Shown one piece after another: positions 1-5,586 of a stretch of 7,183 bases of DNA. Made by a program: the position numbers and the translations under genes. The notes under the pieces are model-generated. The model saw only the letters and a program-made list of their open reading frames with translations, was not told the DNA's origin and made no database searches. The DNA is from Deltaproteobacteria bacterium UBA5754. GTDB lineage: Bacteria; Desulfobacterota; Dissulfuribacteria; Dissulfuribacterales; UBA5754. Location: the NCBI GenBank assembly GCA_002419025.1, contig DIFG01000080.1:10073-17255 (forward strand), given 5' to 3'. Numbering within the stretch: the stretch's first letter is position 1; every line of letters starts with the position of its first letter.

Positions 1-3
1 AAA

Positions 4-30
4 CACTGGATTCCGGCCTCCGCCGGAATG
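4..30. repeat. Dispersed hairpin repeat at window edge
   Basis: A perfect 8-bp inverted repeat (ATTCCGGC at 10-17, GCCGGAAT at 22-29) surrounds a 4-base loop, with CACTGG before it. I recognise the pattern of CACTGGATTCC followed by a short hairpin and GGAATG as a common dispersed intergenic repeat in Desulfobacterota and related genomes; that is from memory, not a search. No T-run follows on either strand, so it is not a typical intrinsic terminator, although it lies downstream of the nucleotidyltransferase gene and could protect that mRNA's 3' end. Confidence 0.6.
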
Positions 31-42
31 CCACCAAATTGG

Positions 43-103
43 AATTTTCGACTTTTTACGAAACCATCAAGGGTAAAGCCTCTCACCACAGAGAACACAG
101 AGG
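43..103. repeat. Fragments of two further dispersed repeats
   Basis: Positions 43-70 (TTTTCGACTTTTTACGAAAC and the following CATCAA) resemble a dispersed element that I recall often lying next to the CACTGGATTCC hairpin. Positions 84-103 (CACCACAGAGAACACAGAGG) resemble a second, low-complexity dispersed repeat with internal AGA/ACACAGAG repetition. Neither is coding. Together with the hairpin at 4-30 they fill the downstream end of the minus-strand gene block. The assignment rests on remembered patterns only. Confidence 0.45.
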
Positions 104-116
104 GATCTCTTTCCCA

Positions 117-1016
117 TCAGGCCGAAAGAGGCCCGTAAGGCGTGACAACGGTCCGGGTTAGGTGCGTCCCGGCAGGGATCGAGCATCTGTCCCAGACAAC
201 GGTCTTCTCGAGTGTGACACCGGGGCCAATACTCACTCCGGCACCTACGACCGCCCAATCCCTGCACACGAGATCCGGGGGGATATCCGCGGACGGTTCC
301 GCATAAAGTCCGTTTCCGGCCCTGGAGAGAAGTGCCTCGTGGGCGGCCAGGTATCCTGCTGGCGAACCCATATCCTCCCAGATATAGGGCGGCCTGCGCC
401 CGCAGTCCTGGTCGATCCTGTAGCAGGCGACTCCGCGTCCTTTTTGGATGGCCCAGGTGAAGGCGTCGATGATCGAGCCCGGCCCGGGCGGGATGGAGGC
501 CACGAGGCCTGTCTCGAGGACCGCGACGCCCGTATAGGCCACGGCATTGGGCAGGTCCGTACCGAATCCGGTGACGCAATCGCCTTTGACGGACACCCGG
601 TTCCAGGGGGCCCTTTGGTGGAGGGCCATGGTCGCATCCGCCCCTGATGCGAAGTGGCGTCTCACGAGTTCCCCAAGGTCCATATCTGTCACCACGTCAC
701 CGTTCACAAGCAGGATCGGTTCGTTTGGGTCGAAGCAAGAAAGTGCGTTTCGAATCCCTCCGCCCGTTCCCAGGAGTTCCCTTTCGACGAGGACGGTAAC
801 CGGCATTCCGCATGCCCATGCCGCAACGGCATTTTGGATCAGGGGGGCGAGATGGTACGCATTGACGATGACCTTTTGGCAGCCCGCGTCCCTTAGACGG
901 ACAAGGACGCGCAGAAGATTGGGCACATTGAGGACAGGGAACAGGGGCTTGGGGATGTGTGAGCTTACGGGCCCAAGACGGGTTCCGAGCCCGGCCGCAA
1001 GGACCATGGCCTGCAT
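117..1016 (-). CDS. Sugar-1-phosphate nucleotidyltransferase with C-terminal left-handed beta-helix tail
   Basis: Predicted cytosolic enzyme of the NTP_transferase family, which joins an NTP to a sugar 1-phosphate to give an NDP-sugar and pyrophosphate. The N-terminal signature is clear: LAAGLGTRL (residues 6-14), then PKPLFPV (22-28) with the substrate-binding lysine at about K23. LGTGGGIRNAL (82-92) and LLVNGDV (102-108) follow, with D107 as likely metal ligand, and WEDMGSP (213-219) carries the second acidic metal site. Residues about 240-299 (VVGAGVSIGPGV, then VVWDRCSIPAG) are hexapeptide repeats of a short left-handed beta-helix. The catalytic part resembles MurU and GDP-mannose pyrophosphorylases, but MurU lacks this tail and the sugar and nucleotide cannot be told from sequence. 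ATG 1016 starts MQAM; an ATG three codons later (1007) is equally possible, and neither has a good Shine-Dalgarno. It begins 24 bases after the tatA stop, so it is probably co-transcribed with that gene. Confidence 0.9.
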   Translation of the reverse strand: MQAMVLAAGLGTRLGPVSSHIPKPLFPVLNVPNLLRVLVRLRDAGCQKVIVNAYHLAPLIQNAVAAWACGMPVTVLVERELLGTGGGIRNALSCFDPNEPILLVNGDVVTDMDLGELVRRHFASGADATMALHQRAPWNRVSVKGDCVTGFGTDLPNAVAYTGVAVLETGLVASIPPGPGSIIDAFTWAIQKGRGVACYRIDQDCGRRPPYIWEDMGSPAGYLAAHEALLSRAGNGLYAEPSADIPPDLVCRDWAVVGAGVSIGPGVTLEKTVVWDRCSIPAGTHLTRTVVTPYGPLSA

Positions 1017-1040
1017 GATCTGCGAGATAAAAGGGGATCC

Positions 1041-1268
1041 TTATGCCTTTGGAGACGACGGGCCTTTGGGTGATGATGTCTTTTCCGTGCCTGCTGGACC
1101 TTCTTCCCCTTTTTCTTCTTTCTCGAGGTCGATTTCCTTCAGCCCCTGCTTGAAGGAGCGGAGACCCTTGCCAAGCCCCGCCCCGATCTCAGGAAGCTTT
1201 TTGCCCCCGAAGATGAAAAAGGCAATGACCAGGATGATTAGGAGTTCCTGCGTTCCGAGTCCGAACAT
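1041..1268 (-). CDS. tatA: Twin-arginine translocase subunit TatA/TatE (copy 1)
   Basis: A 75-residue TatA-family protein, the oligomeric pore-forming component of Sec-independent export of folded proteins. It has a very short N-terminus (MFGLGTQE), one membrane helix at about 6-20 (ELLIILVIAFFIF), the FG hinge at 20-21 and an amphipathic helix with the TatA signature KKLPEIGAGLGKGLRSFKQG (23-42). A charged, Ser/Pro/Lys-rich tail follows. E8 is where E. coli TatA has Gln and TatB has Glu, but the KLPxIGxGLGKG signature and short length favour TatA/E over TatB. ATG 1268 is chosen because AGGAGG sits five bases upstream; the frame stays open 32 codons further, but that extension is polar and has no family resemblance. 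The nucleotidyltransferase gene follows after 24 bases. No tatC is in the window. Confidence 0.93.
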   Translation of the reverse strand: MFGLGTQELLIILVIAFFIFGGKKLPEIGAGLGKGLRSFKQGLKEIDLEKEEKGEEGPAGTEKTSSPKGPSSPKA

Positions 1269-1273
1269 GTATG

Positions 1274-1279
1274 CCTCCT
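1274..1279 (-). promoter_or_regulatory. Shine-Dalgarno fixing the tatA copy 1 start
   Basis: On the minus strand AGGAGG lies five bases before the ATG at 1268. It is the strongest ribosome-binding site in the window and decides between the short start (MFGLG) and the longer open frame reaching 1364. Confidence 0.85.
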
Positions 1280-1304
1280 GGGATGCCGTAGGCCTGAATC
1301 CTTG

Positions 1305-1378
1305 GGCCGAAGGCCGGGGTGTTTGTGGAGTGAGGCGCCCATGGACGGGCGCTATTTGCCGCATGGAACAAATACCCC
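1305..1378. other. Nested inverted repeat, possible structured RNA
   Basis: The 193-base gap between ccsB and tatA copy 1 holds a small GGCC-GAA-GGCC hairpin (1305-1315). Next to it an 11-bp inverted repeat (1316-1326 with 1368-1378) encloses a 6-bp GC-rich hairpin (GCGCCC 1335-1340, GGGCGC 1347-1352). Read as plus-strand RNA, the one imperfect outer pair (1321/1373) and the extension of the inner stem (1334/1353) are both G-U wobbles; on the minus strand both become A-C mismatches. That weakly favours a plus-strand transcript antisense to the tatA leader, but two positions are little evidence. On the minus strand it could be an mRNA leader or a processing element. I do not recognise an RNA family. 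Confidence 0.4.
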
Positions 1379-1461
1379 TGCCGTCGGCTTATTCTGCAAA
1401 ATTGAAAGGTTGAATGCATATCACACGGATTCAGGGTAGTATTTTCCGATGGCCTTGTGCC

Positions 1462-2307
1462 TTATTGGGATCCGTAGCTATGGAGTCCAGAGAGGAGAAA
1501 GTTGACACCGAAATAGGTGAAGATCACTGAGATGAATCCGATTATGGACAGGTAGGCGATGCGGTTTCCAGTCCAACCCTTGACGAAACGCGCGTGCAGG
1601 GCGATGGCGTAAACGAACCAGGTGATGAGCGACCAGGTCTCTTTGGGGTCCCAGCTCCAGTAGGTCCCCCAGGCCTCGTTGGCCCAGACGGCCCCTGTGA
1701 TGATCCCGATGCTCAGCCATAGGAACCCGAAGATGATGGTCTGGTGCATGAGGTCGTCTATCACCCTTTTTCGTGGCAGAGAAGAGAGGATGCCGTCTCC
1801 CTCCCTGGAATCTCCTCGAATGAGGTACATTATTCCCAGGCCGCACGCGACGGCAAAGGAGGCGTAGCCGAGAAAGCACGTGACCACATGGGCGATGAGC
1901 CAGTTGCTCTGGAGGGCGGGAATGAGGGGCTGGATCGCGTCTTCCACCCTGGGGCTGAAGGAGGCATAGGCCATGGTGAGGGAGGCAAAAGGTGTGGCAA
2001 AGGCCCCGATGACCCGGTTTCTGATCCGCCATTCGAGGACGAGATAGACGAGGATCGTCACCCAGGAGAAAAAGACGAGGGATTCGTAGAGGTTGGAAAG
2101 GGGGGCATGACCGTAGCCGAGCTGGTAGGACTCGATCCATCGCAGGATGATTCCAGCGGTCTGGAGGGAAAAGCCTCCGACGGTGACGATGGTCGCAAGG
2201 ACACCGACTTTTCGTACTCGAAAGACCCATAGGACGAGGTAGAGAAAGGCGGCGGCCAGATAGGCGAAAGTGGTGAGACTCAGGAGGTAGGAACTCGTCA
2301 GGGTCAT
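1462..2307 (-). CDS. ccsB: System II cytochrome c biogenesis protein CcsB (CcsA/ResC type, WWD domain)
   Basis: Integral membrane haem-handling subunit of System II cytochrome c maturation. With ResB it exports haem and presents it to apocytochrome c. The tryptophan-rich WWD motif is intact at 208-226 (WANEAWGTYWSWDPKETWS). Family histidines that serve as haem ligands are visible: H140 in SNWLIAHVVTC, H238 in IALHARF and H276 in SGLHSYG, with H67 in GHAPLSNLYES. I count about eight hydrophobic segments (roughly 8-29, 36-54, 72-92, 98-116, 137-162, 189-208, 222-240, 250-274). At 281 residues it is normal for a free-standing member rather than a ResB fusion. The name is ambiguous: prokaryotic annotation usually calls this WWD protein CcsB, whereas plastid and Bacillus names are CcsA and ResC. 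The ATG overlaps the resB stop as ATGA, and GGGAG lies seven bases upstream, so translation is probably coupled to resB. Confidence 0.96.
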   Translation of the reverse strand: MTLTSSYLLSLTTFAYLAAAFLYLVLWVFRVRKVGVLATIVTVGGFSLQTAGIILRWIESYQLGYGHAPLSNLYESLVFFSWVTILVYLVLEWRIRNRVIGAFATPFASLTMAYASFSPRVEDAIQPLIPALQSNWLIAHVVTCFLGYASFAVACGLGIMYLIRGDSREGDGILSSLPRKRVIDDLMHQTIIFGFLWLSIGIITGAVWANEAWGTYWSWDPKETWSLITWFVYAIALHARFVKGWTGNRIAYLSIIGFISVIFTYFGVNFLLSGLHSYGSQ

Positions 2308-3659
2308 TTCATCGCTCCCAGTTCCCGGTCGAGGGCATCTTCAACACGGGCGAAATCCTTTTCGAACTGGATCTGATTCTTGTTGGACTGCCCTGCAAGG
2401 AGGACGACCGTTTTCCCGTCACGTTCTCCGCACCAGAGCCAGATCCGCCTGTGAGGGACCCAGAAGACGATGACGAAGCCGAAAATGAGGGCGGTGCATC
2501 CGAGCCAGACGATCCAGACACCAGGATCTTTTTTGACCTGCAGTCCTGTCATGTATCTCATGTGGGCCTTTTCCAGGGTAAATCTGAGATCCTTTCCATC
2601 GAATCTGAGATCCTTTTCCCGCCCCGGGACGAGCCAGATGGCATCGATCTGGCCTTTTTCGTTCGATACAGCAATGCGGGCGGCCGGCGCACCGTGGACA
2701 TTCGGGAGATATTGCAAAATTCCGAATACGAGACGCGCTTCCTGCCAGGGGATCTTTTCAAAGGCGGGGATCGTGAGGCTCTTGTGGAGCCCGTCTGTCG
2801 AGGTGACACGTATGGTTACCTCGGGGACGGCCTGGTAGCTCGATTGATAGAACGTGATCCCATCGTAGGAAAGGGGCGAGTTCACCCGAATGGATCGGGA
2901 GAGGACCTCCGTACCGTTCTGGTAGATGGAGAGATCCGATCGGTACTCCTTAGGGGCGCCGTTTTCGTAGAAATCGAGAAAGAAATCGTTGCAGCGGACC
3001 TGAAATCCGAGGGGGATCTCCCTTTGGCCGTCACGGGACATGACCCTGTCTGTTGCCTCGCCTTCGAAGAGAAGGAGATTGCCTTTGAAGCCGAAAAACG
3101 TCCCGATGATCGCTCCGAAAAGGATGACGAGGATGCTCGAGTGGAGGATGTAGAGCCCCCAGTAGCTCCACTTGCCCGTTTCGGCGAGCAGGAGGTGGCC
3201 GCCGTCCACCCCGTCACGGCCTACTGCCTTGCCTGCTGCCTTGGCAAAGATCGCCTTCGCCCTCTTGATTTCATCCGTTCCGTTCGCCGTTTCCCACGAG
3301 CGCTTCATGGACGACCTGATCAATCGGTCGAGATCCACTTCGAGGCTGTCTTTGCGATAAAGCGCAAGGGTGTGGGGAAGGCGCTTCAGTGTGCAGGCTA
3401 TTAGATTGACGGAAAAAAGGATGAGGAGGCCGACGAACCACCACGAGCCGTATGTGTTGTCCAGATCGAGGACATGGATGAGCCGAAAAGCGGTGTCGCC
3501 GTAACGTTCGAGATAGAATTGGAGGGGTTCTCCCTGTGGGATGACGGTCCCGACGATGGAGGTGACGGCAAGGGTGATGAGGAGAAAGATCGCAAGCCGA
3601 ATGGACGTGAGAAAGGAAATGACGGGATTTTCTCCACGTCCGCGCGAGGCATTTTTCAT
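2304..3659 (-). CDS. resB: Cytochrome c biogenesis protein ResB
   Basis: The second subunit of the System II haem export and ligation complex, partner of the WWD protein encoded directly downstream. The 451 residues show the ResB layout. Two membrane helices come first (about 14-38, beginning FLTSIRLAIFLLI, and 71-92, GSWWFVGLLILFSVNLIACT), the first followed by the typical GTVIPQGEP (37-45). A third lies at about 165-188 and starts YWGLYILHSS; H173 is the candidate haem-interacting histidine. A large periplasmic domain (about 190-378) has the family-like VNSPLSYDGITFYQSSY (259-275). A last helix (381-401) is followed by a basic-to-charged cytoplasmic tail. The ATG at 3659 has no recognisable Shine-Dalgarno (a C-run lies there), yet the conserved N-terminus supports it. 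It lies 48 bases after tatA copy 2 and overlaps ccsB by four bases. No thioredoxin-like ResA or CcdA partner is encoded in the window. Confidence 0.95.
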   Translation of the reverse strand: MKNASRGRGENPVISFLTSIRLAIFLLITLAVTSIVGTVIPQGEPLQFYLERYGDTAFRLIHVLDLDNTYGSWWFVGLLILFSVNLIACTLKRLPHTLALYRKDSLEVDLDRLIRSSMKRSWETANGTDEIKRAKAIFAKAAGKAVGRDGVDGGHLLLAETGKWSYWGLYILHSSILVILFGAIIGTFFGFKGNLLLFEGEATDRVMSRDGQREIPLGFQVRCNDFFLDFYENGAPKEYRSDLSIYQNGTEVLSRSIRVNSPLSYDGITFYQSSYQAVPEVTIRVTSTDGLHKSLTIPAFEKIPWQEARLVFGILQYLPNVHGAPAARIAVSNEKGQIDAIWLVPGREKDLRFDGKDLRFTLEKAHMRYMTGLQVKKDPGVWIVWLGCTALIFGFVIVFWVPHRRIWLWCGERDGKTVVLLAGQSNKNQIQFEKDFARVEDALDRELGAMK

Positions 3660-3707
3660 AAAGGTTCGGGGGGATGAGGCGTGAGAGGGTTCGAAGACGG
3701 AAGAGAT

Positions 3708-3899
3708 TCAGGTGGTGTTTTTTTTCTCTTCCTCACCCGCAGGGTTGTCGCCTTTTTCCGGGTCCTCCTTGATGGATTTCCTGAAATTACTGATTCCCTT
3801 GCCGAGTCCTTCTCCGATTTTGGGAAGTTTCCCCGCACCGAAGACGATCAGGACGATGACCAAAACAACCAGCAGTTCAGGCATACCCAACCCAAACAT
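3708..3899 (-). CDS. tatA: Twin-arginine translocase subunit TatA/TatE (copy 2)
   Basis: A 63-residue TatA-family protein, paralogous to the one at 1041-1268. It has a membrane helix at about 6-20 (MPELLVVLVIVLIVF), the FG hinge at 20-21, the amphipathic KLPKIGEGLGKGISNFRKSI (24-43) and a short acidic/lysine tail. E8 is again present. ATG 3899 is preferred because AGGG lies five bases upstream and the protein then begins MFGLG as in the other copy; an in-frame TTG at 3917 would add six residues (MRGRVT) not expected in TatA. It is probably the first gene of a tatA-resB-ccsB transcript made from the promoter at 3938-3966. Its 3' end contains a run of eight A in the mRNA (3725-3718). Confidence 0.93.
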   Translation of the reverse strand: MFGLGMPELLVVLVIVLIVFGAGKLPKIGEGLGKGISNFRKSIKEDPEKGDNPAGEEEKKNTT

Positions 3900-3937
3900 C
3901 GTGACCCTGCCCCTCAAGCGTTCTTGCGAATTTTCAC

Positions 3938-3966
3938 AATCTAACGACGCTTCGTTTCCATGTCAA
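3938..3966 (-). promoter_or_regulatory. Sigma-70-type promoter for tatA-resB-ccsB
   Basis: On the minus strand a perfect TTGACA (-35, 3966-3961) is followed after exactly 17 bases by TAGATT (-10, 3943-3938, four of six matches to TATAAT). The expected transcription start is near 3931, giving a leader of about 30 bases before the tatA ATG. It is the best promoter match in the window and implies that tatA-resB-ccsB can be transcribed independently of the regulator gene upstream. Confidence 0.65.
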
Positions 3967-3971
3967 CGAGA

Positions 3972-3991
3972 ACTGACCAAGACTGACCAAG
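3972..3991 (-). repeat. Tandem 10-bp direct repeat, candidate activator site
   Basis: Two exact, adjacent copies of CTTGGTCAGT (minus strand) end five bases upstream of the -35 box and start ten bases after the regulator stop codon. Relative to the inferred start near 3931 they span about -41 to -60. The 10-bp spacing puts both copies on nearly the same face of the helix, a usual layout for a direct-repeat activator site. It is noncoding. Which protein binds, if any, is unknown, and a chance duplication is possible. Confidence 0.5.
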
Positions 3992-4001
3992 ACCCGGAGG
4001 A

Positions 4002-5294
4002 TCACAGCCCCATCCTTTTCATCTTGTTGAGCAGGGTCTTGTAGCTGATGTTGAGCACCCGGGCCGCCTGGGACTTGTTGCCGCCGGCGGCCTGAAGCGC
4101 TGCTATGATGAGTTCCCTTTCCCGAGTCGTGGCCCCTTGTCTGCTCGCCTTCCAGAAATCCTTTGCCCCTGCAGGATCATCCCGTTTGGCCTCTTCTGCC
4201 GTGAGGTCCTGGATGATCTCCGCCGTGATCAGGCCTCCGGACAGGACCACGGCCCGATCGAGTATGTTGAAGAGCTCCCGGATATTGCCTGACAAGGGGA
4301 GACTGACCAGGGCGTCAGAGGCGCTGGAGGAAAGGCGGCCCACAAGAGAGACCTTCTGCTCAAGTTGACATAGATGATGTTGGGCAAGGGGGAGGATGTC
4401 TTCGCGGCGTTCCCGAAGAGGGGGGATGTGGAGCGGAAAACAGGCGAGTCGGTAAAGGAGGTCTTCCCGGAAGGCGCCTTGCTTTACCGCGTTTTCGAGG
4501 TTGATGTTGGTTGCGGCAATGACCCGTGCAGTGCTGTGCCGTTCCAGGGGGCAGCCCAGGGGGAGATAGCGGCCTGAGTCAAGGAATCTCAGGAGCTTGG
4601 GTTGAACGGCCAGAGGAAGATCGCCGAGTTCGTCTAAAAAGAGGGTACCCCCGTCGGCTGCTGCAACCAGCCCCTCTTTCGCCTCCACCGCCCCGGTGAA
4701 GGCGCCTTTCACATGTCCGAAGAGAAGGGAGTCCGCGAGTTCGTCCGTGAGATTCGCGCAGTTGACGCCGATGAAATGCGTCCTGCCGCTCTTACTATGT
4801 ACATGCCGGGCCATGACCTCTTTGCCGGTCCCTGTCTCCCCTGTGATGAGGACAGGAAAAGGTGTGTGGGCCACCCGCTCGGAGAGGCTGATGACCCGGT
4901 TCATGGCCGGGGAAGCCCAGACGGGATCCTCCGCTGACTCCGGATCGAGTCGGTCGGAGAAGAGTTCGAGGAGGGCGTCAAGATCCACGGGCTTTTCGAG
5001 AAAGGTATGGGCCCCAAGCCTGACCGCCTCCACCGCCTTGGGAATGGTCCCGTAGGCAGTCACAACTACGACGATGCAGCCGGGATCCCTCCTTTTCATC
5101 TCCGGGATGAGTGTGATTCCCTCTCCGTCCGGGAGCTGGAGGTCAACGACGGCCCCGTGGATCCCTGAGAGTCTGGAGCGCGCCTCCTTGAGGGAACCGG
5201 CCACGGTGACGTCGAACCGTTCGCATAGGGCCTGGTCGAAGAGGTGGGCGAGCTTTGCGTTGTCCTCGACCACGAGGATGTGTCTCTTTGCCAT
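4002..5294 (-). CDS. NtrC-family sigma-54-dependent response regulator
   Basis: Phosphorylation-controlled activator that remodels sigma-54 RNA polymerase by ATP hydrolysis. Receiver domain, about 4-115: acidic pocket E10/D11, phospho-acceptor D51 in VVDLQLPDG, T79 and K101 (FLEKP). AAA+ domain, about 125-360: Walker A GETGTGKE (152-159, K158), the sigma-54 contact loop GAFTGA (197-202), Walker B GGTLFLDE (215-222), sensor I ATNINL (261-266) and the arginine-finger region FREDLLYRL (275-283). Fis-type helix-turn-helix, about 393-430: GGNKSQAARVLNISYKTLLNKM. At 430 residues it is slightly short for the family, mainly in the linkers. The motif usually read WPGNVREL is here LSGNIREL (335-342), which is unusual. 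No histidine kinase lies in the window, so it may be an orphan regulator. The ATG at 5294 has only a weak GGA upstream. Its target genes cannot be deduced; I see no sigma-54 promoter in the window. Confidence 0.95.
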   Translation of the reverse strand: MAKRHILVVEDNAKLAHLFDQALCERFDVTVAGSLKEARSRLSGIHGAVVDLQLPDGEGITLIPEMKRRDPGCIVVVVTAYGTIPKAVEAVRLGAHTFLEKPVDLDALLELFSDRLDPESAEDPVWASPAMNRVISLSERVAHTPFPVLITGETGTGKEVMARHVHSKSGRTHFIGVNCANLTDELADSLLFGHVKGAFTGAVEAKEGLVAAADGGTLFLDELGDLPLAVQPKLLRFLDSGRYLPLGCPLERHSTARVIAATNINLENAVKQGAFREDLLYRLACFPLHIPPLRERREDILPLAQHHLCQLEQKVSLVGRLSSSASDALVSLPLSGNIRELFNILDRAVVLSGGLITAEIIQDLTAEEAKRDDPAGAKDFWKASRQGATTRERELIIAALQAAGGNKSQAARVLNISYKTLLNKMKRMGL

Positions 5295-5317
5295 GTTTCC
5301 GAATGCTCAGCGGTGAA

Positions 5318-5336
5318 GTGCAAGGCATGATTGCAC
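5318..5336. promoter_or_regulatory. Dyad-symmetric operator-like site upstream of the response regulator
   Basis: GTGCAA (5318-5323) and TTGCAC (5331-5336) form a perfect 6-bp inverted repeat with a 7-base spacer, 24 bases upstream of the regulator ATG. Its size and symmetry fit a dimeric helix-turn-helix protein, and the TGCA core recalls NtrC-type sites, so autoregulation is plausible. No convincing -35/-10 pair was found around it. Confidence 0.4.
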
Positions 5337-5355
5337 TGCAAAAACCTCAAAATCT

Positions 5356-5481
5356 GATCCCGCTCAAAAAGCCCGAGATGCAAGGCGCTAAATTTTCCAG
5401 GGATGAGGCATAGTTAACGTACGCCGCATGCACTGGAAAATTGAAGCAACGCCGCGAGAATCGGGTTTTTTCAGCGGGATC
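5356..5481. repeat. 126-bp imperfect palindrome, MITE-like or dispersed repeat
   Basis: The ends are perfect 9-bp inverted repeats (GATCCCGCT at 5356-5364, AGCGGGATC at 5473-5481). They continue inward as an imperfect stem (A-run with CCCGA on one arm, TCGGG with a T-run on the other). The arms close with a perfect 10-bp stem (AATTTTCCAG at 5391-5400, CTGGAAAATT at 5433-5442) around a 32-base loop that contains GTTAAC and GTACG. No open frame inside looks real. I associate the loop-and-arm pattern (GATGAGGC, CTGGAAAATTGAAGCAACGC) with intergenic palindromes repeated in Desulfobacterota genomes, from memory. It may be a non-autonomous mobile element, or form a large mRNA hairpin if transcribed. 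Confidence 0.65.
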
Positions 5482-5586
5482 AACGCATGAATTTCAGGAC
5501 GTGCCTTCTTGATCGTTATCGGATCTCCTGCCCCATGCCTTCAATGCCGATCGCGTTGTAAAAACTCTTATATTATGATGCCGTTC

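Noticed and set aside
1305..1390. 6S RNA or SRP RNA in the ccsB-tatA gap
   Set aside because: The region is structured but too short and lacks the large bubble and closing stem of 6S RNA and the GGAAGCAGCC-type loop of SRP RNA.
547..1413. 288-codon plus-strand open frame across the nucleotidyltransferase and tatA
   Set aside because: It is antisense to two supported genes, and its translation is serine/proline-rich without motifs.
2451..3404. 317-codon open frame on the plus strand inside resB
   Set aside because: It lies wholly antisense to resB, whose protein shows clear family motifs; the charged, low-complexity translation is typical of a shadow frame.
3900..3917. TTG start at 3917 for tatA copy 2
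   Set aside because: It adds six residues absent from the TatA pattern, whereas the ATG at 3899 has AGGG at proper spacing and starts MFGLG like the other copy.
5295..5345. Sigma-54 promoter for the response regulator (TGCA-rich stretch upstream)
   Set aside because: The stretch recalls TGGCAC/TTGCA, but the invariant GG and GC are not separated by 10 bases on either strand.
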